Positions 1 to 11,899 of a stretch of DNA of 64,000 nt are shown here, piece after piece. Source of the DNA: Hippophae tibetana (Eukaryota; Streptophyta; Magnoliopsida; Rosales; Elaeagnaceae); the NCBI GenBank assembly GCA_037013495.1, contig CM072804.1, positions 36,496,501 to 36,560,500 on the forward strand. The letters run 5' to 3'. Below the pieces are notes generated by a model. It was not told the origin of the DNA and did no database searches. It worked only from the letters and a program-made list of their open reading frames with translations. Made by a program: the position numbers and the translations under genes. Each line of letters starts with the position of its first letter. Position 1 is the first letter of the stretch.

Positions 1-1250
1 CCTTTGGCATGGCATAGATGTTTGATACTGCCAGTTATTCAGAGTATATTTATTTACTCATTTTAGACATATAAATTTCCAAAGGCTTTATTAGATAGTC
101 TAAAAAATGTCATTTGAAACTTCTTTTGGTCATAGAAGATGGATAAACTTAAATTGATATTAGTTACTTTGAGGGATTGTTATCACCCAATAGAATAAAA
201 AAGCCCTAGCTTACGAGACCTTGGCCTATTAAGTGAGGCCATGCTAAGAAATATTTTGTAAAAGCTATCACAGGAAGCTCGAACATGATTCTATACTTAT
301 GTAGACCATACTAAGATAAGAAGGAAGCTTCACAAAGTTGTTATGTTCATTCTTTTGTCTAGGCTAGTTTATGACCTTATTATTTTACCTTATTAAAGGA
401 ATCTGGATGGTTAGTTGGTAGAGACTATTTAGTATATTTTTGGATGGATAATTAGTTAGGCACTCTTCTAATTGAAAAAATGAACAGCTCTCAGTGGACC
501 CATCGATGTATACTTTGGTAGGAGATTATTTGCATGCGGATGGATGGCATCTGCCATAGAATTTTGCATACTTCTATCCTAATACTACTTTAGAGATTCG
601 TTCAATAGTTTTCTAGGTAGGTATATATACAAAAATTTGGATACACTAAATTAAGGAAGAAGTCACATCCAATGAGGCCTATTCTTCCCTATGTGTGGTT
701 GGGGAACCCAAGAGTTAGAGCAGATCTATTTGGGACTCTTTCATACCACCCTCACATTCCATCTTACTCTAGCATGCTATATAGAATGAACTTTACACTT
801 ATTTCTAGGCATAGAAAAATGCACTTTCCTTCCCTTCTAGATACACCTTATGTGGCCTAGCTGAGGAAATTATCTCTCATATTTTTTGAGTTTTCATTTT
901 GTAGGTGCATTCTTGGTCCTCTTATACTCCACTTTTTGGTAGGAGACCTCATATAGATTCTTTCATCCTTATTTTATGGATAAGTATAATGGAATGCCCT
1001 ACTAGTATATGTACCATGACTTAGAGATGGGATGCCCTACTATTTTCTAGCCCTTTCATTTAGTCAAATACTAACAGTAAGCCTACTTATAGGTTTTACT
1101 AAGATTTGGTTTGTATGTTTTTTTTTTCTCTATTTAATAATAGTCATAGTTGAGGGGCTAAATGAGGAGGGTGTTATAGGTTTGAACCTAGTTGGGATGT
1201 CTCGGTGCACCTATTGAGGCTTGTCATGTACAACCATTCATTAAAAAAGA
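1..1250 (+). other. Unassigned region with decayed open frames
   Basis: No gene is recognised here. The best open frame is 672-860 on the plus strand (62 codons, MRPILPYVWLGNPRVRADLF at its start). Neighbouring frames are broken by stops. Its composition differs from the pure AT repeats around it, so it may be the remains of a protein-coding element. I see no LTR end, poly-A tail or terminal repeat that would set its borders. Confidence 0.25.
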
Positions 1251-1839
1251 TGGTGATATTTTTGGTGATGACAAATATTAATATCACTTAACTTTGTATA
1301 TATTTTTGTACCAATATTTTTAATATTATGCCATATGCCATAATTATTTTAAAAAAATTGAAAAATGATTTAATTTGTACATAATATTAATATGTGACAA
1401 AATTTAAATAATATATGTGTTGAAGTCAATTTTTGTTTTCATTGTATTCTTACCACATCGATGCTGCAAGAAGCTTAATACATAGTAGAAGAAGTTGCAT
1501 GTGTAACTATATACACTATGATGAAACTCCAAGAAGACTTGAGGTGGATGACTAGAATGTAGATAGTTCCAATTATGGGAGTAGAGGCCTAACTAAGGGT
1601 GTTTCATAATAGGTCGGGTGCAAAAATAAGGACTTATAAAGGTTTCGCGAGTTGAATTGACCAACCAACTAGGGGAGCACTAACTAGCCAACCAAAGATC
1701 AAGCTAACTAACTAATCAAACATTGGGTAGAACAGCCATCTATGAGCCCAACTATACATCTTCATAAGGATCCATCTGACAAGTCAATAGATGGAACAAC
1801 TGATTAGTTAAGCATATAGGAAGATTCATCCAACTGGCG

Positions 1840-2124
1840 GTGGATTTGGCATTGCTGCTAATTCTAGGCTTCCATTTAATTTTCCCTTTATCACCATCAT
1901 GTTGTTACTGCATGGTCTTCATGTTTTTCACTGAAGAATGCATTCTTAAGGGTGATCCAATTTCTAATTTTGAGTCCAATCTTGGTAATGAAGTTGATTC
2001 TTTGTTGGAAGTTACCAATAAACCAATGGTTGACAAGTTGAGAGAAATGTTTGAGATTCTCGATGACATTGGAATCGTTCTTCCTGGTGATGGAATCATT
2101 CCGAGTAAACCCCCTCTTGAGTGA
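1840..2124 (+). CDS. Hypothetical open frame, possibly a fragment
   Basis: This is a 94-codon plus-strand frame. Residues 5-30 are hydrophobic; the rest is acidic and amphipathic (KPMVDKLREMFEILDDIGIV). I do not recognise the family. There is no TATA box at a fitting distance, and the sequence on both sides (1260-1840 and 2130-2900) shows only broken frames. It may be an exon or a fragment of a transposon-carried gene. An antisense frame over 1905-2129 is a shadow. Confidence 0.2.
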   Translation: MDLALLLILGFHLIFPLSPSCCYCMVFMFFTEECILKGDPISNFESNLGNEVDSLLEVTNKPMVDKLREMFEILDDIGIVLPGDGIIPSKPPLE

Positions 2125-2959
2125 GTCACTTTTTTATAGATTAGCTATTTATAGGGTATAGGGTAGGAAACCTCCTGGACAATTTCCTCCTAATGTCAAG
2201 AAAGCCATGGATAAATTATAGTCTTTGTACTATGCACAATTGTTAGGTAAGGTTTGTTTAGTGTTAAACCATTTGACAATTGTAAATTAATTGAGAATTT
2301 ACCGAAGTCCAACAAGATTTGGCAGTTGTATTGGTTCCTAGCAACAAGTGGTTATGTTATGGCCTATCATGAACTTTTCCCTATGCTTATCCACTTTGTT
2401 CCCAATGGTGAGGCACTTGCATGTGCCTAACTTACTTTTCTATGGACACTTTTCTCATCATTTTATCCTGCTAAACTTTTTCTTCTTATCTCCTTGTGCA
2501 ATACATTAAAAGCATGTGAAGTTCACCGACGAGAAGCAAGTCTTAATTGAGAAACTATTCTCTTTTTCTCCCCATGTAATAATTGTAAGTTATTGGTCAT
2601 TGTTAAGAAGGAAACGTATTAGGAGTTACAACTCTCGTCATCTCCACCCAAGACTCTAGGCAACCCCCTTCCAAAGGTATGACCTTTGTTGTATCATATT
2701 GTACCTTGTGAGTATCTCTTTGTTATCTAAAAACTTATTTTTTTAATATGTCATCCCACCATGTCATTTCTCAAAAGATCTCATCTATCAATGCACTCCA
2801 ATTTATATCTCAACACTAAGGTAGTGGCTCTAGGAATCAAAACAATAAATGGTATAGGCTAGGAAGGAAAAATTGCATACCAAGTTACTACTTGCCAAGC
2901 CGTGGCTACAGTGAAGCCTTAGCTTGCCTTTAATCGATGGAGGATGATGCCAAGTAGCC

Positions 2960-3337
2960 ATGTCAAAAAGAGATCAGGTAATGGAATCACTAAACCAGTC
3001 TTTTGAGGAGAAGTTGTGGATTATAGATACCCTTGAAAACTCTAGCCATGTTGAAGAGGCTACTGAGAAGGCTTAAGAGGTTCTTGATGTTACTAGAAAC
3101 CAACTTTAGAAAGAGATGACTTAGAAGGAGTCAGAATGTGAAAACTTAAGGATTGAGAACTAAAGATATTTGACTAACTTATTATAGTAGTCGAGTATGA
3201 TATAAATGAGTACCTAGATTCAGATGACTTTATAGCTAACATGTGTCAAGATAGTGTACTCAAAACTAGAACTCCATCTCTATTACCTTCGAGAGTTTTT
3301 ATAGACTATGGATAAGAATGGTAATTATGATGAATAA
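2960..3337 (+). pseudogene. Decayed charged, coiled-coil-like frame
   Basis: From an ATG at 2960 one frame can be followed to a TAA at 3335-3337 (about 125 codons) through about ten internal stops. It encodes a Glu/Lys/Leu-rich, coiled-coil-like protein (MSKRDQVMESLNQSFEEKLW at its start). It lies antisense to gypsy relic A and ends just before a tandem repeat. A similar charged plus-strand frame at 13524 lies near a Tat-like integrase tail. Both could be antisense extra ORFs of the kind reported in some Tat-lineage elements, but that is inference. Confidence 0.25.
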
Positions 3338-3391
3338 CATAGACATTGAGGTGACTAATGTTGAAAATTAACAACAACTCAATAAATAGAG

Positions 3392-3570
3392 TGGTTGAAG
3401 GATGTAGAAAAAAAATGGAATGGTTGAAGGATGTAGAAAAATAAATAGAATGGTTGAAGGATGTAGAAGGATAAATAGAGTGATTTAAGGATGTAGAAAA
3501 ATAAATGGAGTGATGGAAGGATGTAGAAAAGTAAATGGAGTGGTTGAAGGATGTAGAAAAGAGAAGTGTG
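3392..3570 (+). repeat. 30-bp tandem repeat, six units
   Basis: Six head-to-tail units start at 3392, 3421, 3451, 3481, 3511 and 3541. The first is 29 bp and the others 30 bp. Each holds the core GAAGGATGTAGAA or a close variant, followed by an AAATRGA-rich tail. Units differ at a few positions, so the array is not new. Confidence 0.85.
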
Positions 3571-4150
3571 TAGATAATATTTGTGTAGCTAGAATTATTT
3601 CTTAGTTTTATATTTGTGTGGTGTAGATTACATGGTGAGGACTATAAATAGCTTACCAAAATTTTGAAGAAATAGAAAAAGTGTTTTGAGTGGAAAGAAA
3701 ATATTTTACTTAGAATAAAGGAAATTAAGGCTCAAATAATATCTCACAAGGGTAATCTCCACTATTTGATTCCTAAACACAAATTTTTGGTTTGTTTCAT
3801 TTCAACATTTTATCATAAAATTTTAGTTATGACACAAACATACTAATTATCATATTACTTCATAATATGTTTTTGGAAACTAATCTAATAATGCAAAAAG
3901 ATATAATCATTGCTTAAACTTAATTTTTAAGACATGATTATTATTGCAACGAAAATTTGAACACTACTCTAATTTACCTAAACACAAAATAAAGAAAATA
4001 ACCCACATATATAAAAGAAAACAAATAAATTAAACTAAATAATTAATATGAAAATACACAACGAAATAAGCAAAATAAGGGCACATTGTTTATAAAAAAT
4101 TTAAAATTTGCCTAATTTGTGTAACTTTTAAATCCTACCATACCCAATCT
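3571..4150. other. Non-coding AT-rich stretch
   Basis: No coding potential is seen. There is a TATA-like string (CTATAAATAG) near 3641-3650 on the plus strand, downstream of the 30-bp array. The right part probably belongs to the 3' non-coding part of minus-strand relic A. I could not find an LTR end here. Confidence 0.3.
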
Positions 4151-4156
4151 AAAATC

Positions 4157-4174
4157 TACATTGTCCTTAATGTA
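4157..4174 (-). other. End-of-pol hairpin, relic A
   Basis: On the minus strand TACATTA-AGGA-CAATGTA forms a 6-bp stem with one A/C mismatch at the base of the loop. The same hairpin, with different stem bases, lies at the matching place in three other elements (16690, 43583, 53398). Confidence 0.6.
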
Positions 4175-4612
4175 ACAAATGCACATTGTAAAAAAAGAAG
4201 AGATAAAAAAGTTACCAAATTGCTTTATGTGTTAAGAATTTTGATGTAGAATGCTAGTTGTATCCAACATCATATTTGAATCATACAAATAGGTGCTCTA
4301 ATAGCTCTTAATAAGCAATTATTTTATGCAATAAGATAAAGAAAGTTCTCATAAAAGAAAACAAATTAATAAAACAAACTAAATTTCTTAAAATAAAATT
4401 AGCTTTCAATGATGGGTTGCCTCATATCCAGCGCTTAATTTAATCTCTTAGCAAGATGCATCATTATGGTGCTAAGGATTACTCAGCCAAATGCAATCAA
4501 TTTCAATAGTGTTGTGTGGTCCATCTAAATATGACTTCAGACGATGCCCATTGACTTTGAATGTTGTTTGTGTCTTTGAATCCAATAGTTCTACTGCTCC
4601 ATGTATAAATAC

Positions 4613-5420
4613 TTAATCTATTTTGAATGGTCCATCCCATCTTGATCTTAGTTTTCCCAGAAACAATCGCAGATGAGAGTTAAATAAAAGAACTTTAAAT
4701 TTAGGGTGAAAAGTCTTAGGAACTAGCCTATTGTCATGATAGCGCTTAATACGCTCTTTGTACAATTTGGAATTCTCATAGGCTTCATTCCTAATTTCTT
4801 CCAACTCATTAAGATGGAGTAAGATTTTTTCTCTTGCTTTATCTAAGTCCATGTTTAACTCTTTAATTGCCTAGTAAGCCTTATGTTCGAGTTCAATAGG
4901 AAGGTGGCACACTTTCCCAAAGATTAACTGGTAAGGGCTGACCCTAATAGGTGTTTCATAAGCTATGCGATATGCCCATAAGGCATTATTCAACTCAAAT
5001 GCCCAGTCCTTCCTTGAAGGATGCATAGTGCATTCTAGTATTTCCTTGATTTTCCTTACAAAAATTGCTATCTCCATCACTTATTATAGCTCTAGACATT
5101 TCAAACCTACTAAATATTGAATCCTTCAAGAATTTTACAACAACATTAGCATCATTGGTTTTAGTGATGACAGCTTCTACCCACTTAGATACATAATCCA
5201 TATCAACCAAAATATATTGAAGACCATTGGATGGGGAAAAGGACCCATAAAGTCAATCCCACATACATTAAAAAGTTCAACAACTAAATTAGATGTCAAA
5301 GGCATTTCATCTCTTTTGCTTATGTTGCTTGTTCTTTGAAATCTATCACATTATGCACAAAACATATGAGCATTTTTAAAAAAGAGTGAGCCAAAAGAAT
5401 CCAGACTTTAATACCTTATG
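4613..5420 (-). pseudogene. Integrase of relic A, broken
   Basis: This minus-strand integrase is spread over three frames. The core segment (to about 4995) has DYVSKWVEAV and IISDGDSNF, which carry the first two catalytic Asp residues. After SNFCK the frame jumps to KIKEILECTMHPSRKDW, so about 25 residues with the HPQTNGQ region and the catalytic Glu are missing. The end of the core (4871-5080) has ALWAYRIAYETP and GKVCHLPIELEHKAY. The C-terminal domain (4613-4852) keeps the family pattern [20 protein letters not shown] and LRSRWDGPF. The order INT after RT-RH confirms Ty3/gypsy. It cannot be active. Confidence 0.85.
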
Positions 5421-5649
5421 GGCTATCTTTTTGCCACCAAAATAGCCCCCACAATGAAGTTCAGGACAAAAAGTCAAAATGCTCTTATGTTCTTATTCAG
5501 GTACATATATCTAGATGACTTGATCTTGACCAACCTTGTATAAATAATGGTCATCCTAGAAATTTTCCTTGATAGTTTTAAAGAACCTTTTCTTGTCCTG
5601 ATATGAAGTGTTAGGTCTTAAAACACAAGTGGCAATATAGTTTACAATA

Positions 5650-6955
5650 TCAACATACCATGGGTTTAGACCTATTGAAAATAATTGTTCATCTAGAAAA
5701 GTTTCAACTATATCTTCTTTACTCCAACCTTTAAGAGAATTGAAGTCAGAAATCAACCTAGAAAAATGGTCAACTACTAAGTTTTTACTACCTTTATTAT
5801 CCTTGATTTCTAAGTCAAATTCTTGTAAAAGTAAGACTCACTTGATTAATCTTGGCTTGACAATTAGTTTACTTAATAGGTATCTTAAAGCAGTATGATC
5901 TGAATGTACAATCACTATAGATCCTACTAAATAAGACCAAAATTTGTTTAAAGAAAACACTATAGCTAAGAATTTCTTTTTAGTGGTGGTATAATTCATT
6001 TAGGCATCATTGAGTGTTTTTCTAGCATAATAGATGACATGCAAGTGCTTATTTACTCTCTATCCCAAGACTGCTCTGATAGCATAATCGGAAGCGTCAC
6101 ACAATATTTCAAAGGTTAAAGACCATTTTGGTGCCATATAAACAGGGGCATATATTTAGCGATTCTTTCAAGGTATTAAAGGAAATAAGGAAATCTTTTT
6201 TGAAATTGAAATAAACATCTTTTGATAACAGGTTACATAAGGGACAACTTATTTTAGAGAAATCTTTAATAAATTGTCTATAAAATCCTGCATGTCCTAA
6301 GAAGCTTCTCATACCTTTAATAGATGTAGGGGGAGGTAGTTTGGAAATCAATTCAACTTTAATACCTTTGTTTGAAATGATTTGTCTTAACACTATCCCT
6401 TGTTGAACCATAAAATGACTTCTCTTCCAACTAAGGGTTAGAATACATTCAATGCATCTTTCTAAAACCAAAGTCAATTTAAGTAAGTAATCATCAAATG
6501 AGTTTCCAAATATAGAGAAATCGTACATGAAAATCATAATGAATTTTTCCACCATGTCAAAGAAGATAGACATCATACATCTCTAGAATGTGGCGGGGGC
6601 ATTGCATAACCCAAATGGCATTCTTTGAAAATAAAATGTCCCTAAAGGACATGTAAATTTGGTATTTTCCTTATCATTTGTTGCTATAGATACTTGATAA
6701 TATCTGGACAATCTATCTAAACAATAGTAAATTTCTTGCCCAACTAATCTTTCCAACATTTGATCAATTAATGGAAGAGAAAAGTGATCATTTTTAGTTA
6801 ATTAATTTAGTTTCCTGAAATCTATACACATCCTCAATCCAATGATTATTCTAGTGGGCACTAATTCACTTTTGTCATTTTTAACAAATGTTATCCCAGA
6901 TTTCTTAGGTACCACATGCATTGGACTAACCCACTAACTATCGACCATAGGGTAG
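5650..6955 (-). pseudogene. RT-RNase H, copy 1 of a tandem duplication
   Basis: A frame at 6109-6576 covers the end of the RT palm and the connection (FMYDFSIFGNSFDDYL, then GMRSFLGHAGFYRQFIKDFS). The catalytic pair usually read as DD is YD here. Upstream, to 6955, lies the fingers/palm region with CCCGCCACATT-type sequence shared with copy 2. RNase H follows at 5830-6100 with several stops. The whole block matches 6965-8345 at about four bases in five by eye, with an offset rising from 1319 to 1382 bp because of small indels. Confidence 0.85.
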
Positions 6956-6964
6956 ATAATTAAC

Positions 6965-8345
6965 TATGTAAACATTCCATAGGTTTATACCAATAAAAAA
7001 TAAGTGTTCATCAGAAAAGGTTTAAACAATATCTTCTATACTCTCACCTTCAAGAGAATTGAAATCAGAAATCAACCAAGACACACTATCAACTACTAAA
7101 TTTTCACTACCTTTCTTATTTTGATCTTGAGATCAAATTATTGTAAGAGTAAAACCACCTTATTAATATTGACTAAGCATTAGGTTTACATTGTAGGTAT
7201 CTTAAAGTTGCATGATTAGAATGCATCATTTAGGTTTACTTAGCAAGTATCTTAAGCCAGAATGGTTAGAATGCATAATTACTTTAGAACCTACTAGATA
7301 AGACCTAAATTTTTCTATGGAAAATACAATAGCTAAGAATTCTTTTTTAGTAGTGAAATAATTAATTTCGGTTTCATTGAGTGTTTTACTAGCATAATAT
7401 ATGACATGTAAACACTTATCCACTCTCTGACCCAACATTGCTCCTAAAGCATAATCTTAAGCATCACACATTATTTCAAAAGGAAGAGACCAATTAGGTT
7501 CCATAATGATAGGGATAGATTTTAATTTATTCTTCAAAGTATTAAAGGAAACAAGACAATCTTATTAAAATCAAAATAGCCACCTTTTGATAGCAAGTTA
7601 CATAAAGGATGACTTATTTTGAAAAAATCTTTAATAAATTACCTATAGAAACATACATGTCATAAAGAAGCTTTAAATCCCCTTAACAAATGTAGGGGAT
7701 GGTAATTTTTCAATAACCTCAATTTTTACCTTGTCAAATTTAATTCCTTTGTTAAAAATTACATGTCCTAACACAATCGCCTATTGTATCATAAAATGAC
7801 TTTTCTCCCAACCATGTGTCAGGTTATATTCAATGTGACATTCTAAAGCTAAAGTCAATTTATTCAAGAAATCATCAAATAAGGTTCAAAAAATAAAATA
7901 AATCATGCATAAATACCTCAATGAATTTTTCAACCATGTTTGAAAATATTGACATCATACATCTCTGAAACGTGGCGGGGGCATTGCATAATTCAAATGG
8001 CATCCTTCTAAAACTGAATGTCCTAAAAGGATATGTGAAAGTGGTCTTCTCATGATCCTTTGGTGCAATGCGTGCCTAATAATAACCTAAAATTCCATAA
8101 AAAAAATAGTAAAATTCATGCCCATCTAATTTTTCTAACATCTAATGAATGAATGAAAGAGAAAAGTGATCATTTTTAGTGTACAAATTCAGTTTCTTAA
8201 AATCTATACACATCCTCTATCATGTGATTATCCTCATGAGAACTAATTCATTTTTATCATTTTTCAACCACTATTATTCTAGATTTCTTTGGTACCATAT
8301 GAATCGGACTAACCAACCTACTATCACCAATAAGATAAATAGTTC
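6965..8345 (-). pseudogene. RT-RNase H, copy 2 of a tandem duplication
   Basis: This is the second copy of the RT-RNase H block, directly upstream (minus sense) of copy 1. RNase H is best kept at 7226-7438 (VDKCLHVIYYASKTLNETE, then KEFLAIVFSIEKFRSYLVGS). A small extra duplication of about 48 bp at 7190-7255 repeats TTTA...AGTATCTTAA...AGAATGCAT. The RT part (7690-8345) is frameshifted throughout. The join with copy 1 is at about 6955-6965, where the N-terminal RT edge of copy 1 meets the post-RNase H edge of copy 2. Confidence 0.85.
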
Positions 8346-8367
8346 CCACTTCTAGGAGTTTCAGAAT

Positions 8368-8607
8368 TTATTTTTTAACCACCTCTTGCATTATTGGGTT
8401 TAGTCTCATTAGGATTTCTTTAATAGGTTTAGCATCATCTTCAAGATTGATATTATGCATACACATACCTGGAAAAATGCCTTTAATATCCTCGATACTC
8501 CAACCTAATGCCTTCTTTAATTTCTTAAGCACCTTAACAAGTTCCTTTTCTTTGGTTTTGGTCAAAGTGGAAGAAATAATAGTTGGATATATCTCCCCTT
8601 CTTCCAA
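8368..8607 (-). pseudogene. RT N-terminal segment of relic A
   Basis: This is an open segment of 79 codons. KVLKKLKKALGWSIEDIKGI and LEDDAKPIKEILMRLNPIMQ match the start of Athila reverse transcriptase (the LGW..DIKGI and RRLNP..KEVV blocks). It is single-copy and runs into copy 2 of the RT block, which shows that copy 2 sits at the original place. The plus-strand frame over the same bases is a shadow. Confidence 0.8.
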
Positions 8608-8814
8608 AAAAAATATTTTATATGTTTAGGAAAATCTTTTGGTTCTAACTTAGGTGGAGTGCCATCTTCCCTATGTGGGGTTCAAGGTAGAACTAAGGGT
8701 GTATTGGATTCTCCTCTTAGTTCAGCACTATCTAACATATCATTTTCCCATTAGTCTCATCATCTAGGTCATATTCTACCTTTTCAATAGTAAGAACCAC
8801 TTCTTGTTTTTCAT

Positions 8815-9460
8815 TCAATCTATCCTAAAAAACGTGTTATGAACAATTCTATCCATAGAATCAATATTAAAACATTCTTCAATGGTATAGATAAAAGGAA
8901 AAGGCGAAGAGTTAAACACTTTAAATGGACATCCTCTCCTAAGTCTGTCTATCTTTGACATCAATAATAGTCTTAGTAGTGGCCATGATGGTCTACTAAT
9001 AAGTATTTTATGTTTTTTTCGAAAGCTATATTTTTCTACACACCTAGAACCACAAATCAATAGGTATTATTAATTTTTCTACATGTACCAATACATCTTT
9101 AATCAGTCCCCGCAAATATTTAATAGGTCTATCCATAAGCTGAAGAGACATAGTTGTAGGTTTTAAGTCTCCCAAACCTACTTGTAAGAAAATAGAATAT
9201 GGCATCAAATTAATACTAGCACCTAAATCAAATTTTCATTTAGTTACCTGGGTCCTTTAACTTTGGAGGTAGTTGATGCTGAAGCATAGCACTAAAAGCC
9301 TCTAATACCACAAATCTCTCATTAAGTTCACATATCCTCTTCTTTGTGTTCAATTCCTTGAAGAAATTGTCATAGGAAGGCATATTCTTGATCATCTCTA
9401 ATAAAGGTAAATTTATATTAACCTTAGAAAGCATAGTGAAAAGATTAGAGAATTTCATAT
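8815..9460 (-). pseudogene. Aspartic protease and linker of relic A
   Basis: The linker (9240-9458) keeps KVNINLPLLEMIKNMPSYDN and LQHQLPPKLKDPG, the usual Athila sequence just before the protease. The protease core DLGASINLMP lies at about 9205-9235 and is followed by frameshifted remains of the flap and the ILGRP-type motif (ISRPSWP near 8980). An aspartic protease of this kind cuts Gag-Pol; here it is dead. Confidence 0.8.
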
Positions 9461-9469
9461 CATGCTTTG

Positions 9470-10790
9470 ATTATTTTAGCTAGTATAGGAATGAAAATCG
9501 ATGGATGATGTGGTTATAATGTCTTTTATTACTTGCATTATATGGTAAATTATAAGAAACCTCAAGTTAACTTTTATTAACTACCTTACTGCTTCAAAGA
9601 TTTGCGACATGCTTCACTTGTTCTACTTAACTGTGTAGCTTTTCAGGTTCTTACTTTTGCATTTGCTCTACTAGCTGCCTAACTTGAGTTTCAAATCGTT
9701 TTACTGAAGCCTCTAAGGAGTTCATCCTCCTATTATTTATTATTTGGTTATCCCTACTAACTTGAATAAAGGTATTCAATTTATCTTCTAAAGTTGTCCT
9801 ATAAGGTTTATCCGTTAGGTAAGGTTGGTTTACATATGACCTATTTATTTGGTTTTGGCCATAAGTTAGGTTATTGTTTGATTTCCATTTAGGGTAATTT
9901 AGGTGTTAGGATGATACTTTTCATAAGATTGGCTTCCTCTAAAGTACCTGTATTAAAATTTCCTAAAATAGAACAAACATTAGTACTATGTCCAAATAAA
10001 CCACAAACTCCACACACCTCTTAATTTGGCATTTTCTGGGAGTGAAAAGTTGCACTTTAGTTAATTTTGCAAGTTATAAGGAAACTTTATTTCTGAATTC
10101 AACGTCATTGATCCCTACTCTTCTTCCTCTAGTAATCTTTTTTTGGGAATTAGTACCAACATCTCATATAGCTCATAAGTTTACTCTAATGTCTTTTCTC
10201 CGTATCCTCTCCTACAACATCATCAACCATGTATAGACATTATTGTGTCAATTTATCATAGAAGAATTGGTTATGTAATTGCAGTGAAAAAGTATGGGGT
10301 GTGCAATGGATCAAGAGGAATTTGAATTTGTACCAAGCTTCATGGAAGGGCTCTCAATCCATTTGGAAGAATGTTGCTATTTTTTCCTTCGAATTGAAGG
10401 TGTTTTAATGGGATAAAGATTTAATATAAATTTGTTATAGAGGGCCTCCCAAGTATTTAATGAACTCGATTATAGAGACATGAACCAAGACTTAGCTCTA
10501 TCCATGAGTGGGTAAGGAAAAGACTTCATCCTAAGCTAGTCTTCATCAAGTCTTTGCAATGAAATTATTTATGAAATGGCATAAAATTCTTTAATAAAAT
10601 TTAAAGGGTCTTCATTAGAGATACCCTGAAATGAAGATTACAAACAATATTGAATATTTTCAATTCATAAAGTAGCATTGCCAATGATTAGCAATGCATA
10701 CTCCTTAATAATTTTCAATTTATATCTAGTATCACCCATGTCTACATGCACTTAGGGTTGTCCCTCCTCCTGATTATAAACGTCCATCTT
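9470..10790 (-). pseudogene. Gag relic with intact zinc knuckle
   Basis: Minus-strand gag is broken by many stops. A perfect CCHC knuckle (CX2CX4HX4C, read as CGVCGLFGHSTNVC) survives at 9973-10014. Upstream, near 10740-10790, the frame MDVYNQEEG...DMGDTRYK looks like the N-terminal end. The capsid region between is only weakly readable. Its position between the protease and an LTR fits gag. The plus-strand frame 10042-10236 is a shadow. Confidence 0.7.
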
Positions 10791-10869
10791 TCTTAAAAAG
10801 GGTTTTGAACTTATAGATGTTAATAATAAAAAGTATGAGTTTCTTTCTCACACAAGAAAACAAATTATG

Positions 10870-11659
10870 TAGAAATAAGTTAGTATATAAAAATACTAAG
10901 AAAAACAAAAGAAAATAAAAATAGCATTTAAAATAGTACATAAAATTAATTGTAAAAATATAAGAATACAATTAAAGTTAATACCTTAATTGCATCTTTC
11001 AATATATAGAATTTCAATAATGATCTTTGTCCAAAAAACCTCCAAATAGATTTTTATATACTTTTTATTGAATAAAAAAAAACTATTACATAAAACTAAA
11101 GAAAATTAAAGTACAAAAACTATTTAAAAAAAATCAAAAGGGAACATATTTTTTGGTACACATATTAATGAGGGAGGGGGTTTGTATAGGTAGAATTTTT
11201 TTAAGAAAATGAGAGAAATGTGGATCGTGAGATCATGCACCATGGCACACTTTTACCACTATTATGGCATGCATTGATTCAATATGTATTTAAATTAAGA
11301 TCAGATGCACTCGCATCACAACACACATTAATTATAGTCATGGCCCCCACAAAAATGAGTTCCACTAAATTTCTTTGTATTTAACCCCTTACATTTTGGT
11401 TGAAACATATGTAAGGTTTACATATATTATTCTTTTGTTTTTCTTGGTCGCAATTGAGTGCTTTTAGGCACAATCCTTCAAGTGTTTATTAATTGAATCA
11501 TTTTGAAGCCAAAAATACCTGAAAAATAACAAAACATACTCATGATTCTAAAAATATAGATTTGCTAAAATATTGATACGTATATGCATATACAAATATA
11601 TTTTTGAAATTAAAGTGTAAATAAGCCATGTAATATTTAGTGATTTCAAGCACTCATTA
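10870..11659 (-). repeat. Truncated LTR next to relic A gag
   Basis: On the minus strand this begins TAATGAGTGCTTGAAATCAC at 11659 and follows the LTRs of 13327 and 55098 (TGATGAGT...), including GTATGTTTTGTTATTTTTCAGG and TTGGAGGTTTT. It stops near 10870, losing about the last half of the LTR and the primer-binding site before gag. An inverted repeat CCTTACAT...ATGTAAGG lies at 11387-11416. Confidence 0.7.
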
Positions 11660-11899
11660 GCATCCATATTTGCTATAAACTGGCCATGAGATCTTTCAAG
11701 GAAGAGGCCAAGAAGGGAGAATAACATATTACCCCACTCAAACACAGTTGGATAATGGAGAATATGAGGGAAATAAAGAGGTGGGTGAAGATAAGGCCAA
11801 GGTGAGAGACCGAACCAACAATCTTGGGGATGCATAAATTTTGTAATTGGATCAAGCTAATTTATTTTGTAAAGCTCGATCTCATTTAGTTTTTTTGTA

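Larger units (their letters stand above)
4157..10800 (-). mobile_element. Athila-type Ty3/gypsy relic A
   Basis: Read on the minus strand from 10.8 kb to 4.2 kb, the order is gag, protease, RT, RNase H, a second RT, a second RNase H, then integrase. The motifs are those of Athila elements: DLGASINLMP protease, SRWDGPF integrase tail, ELEHKAY, and a GGCAACCCA run after the integrase (about 4410). Every domain holds stops or frameshifts, so this is an old dead copy. The sequence 10870-11659 is its likely truncated 5' LTR. No 3' LTR was found to the left. Confidence 0.85.

Noticed and set aside
1240-1440. Possible copia LTR piece (GGTGATGACAAATATTAATATCAC)
   Set aside because: Loose likeness to the SIRE-type LTR start only; no second block or matching end was found.
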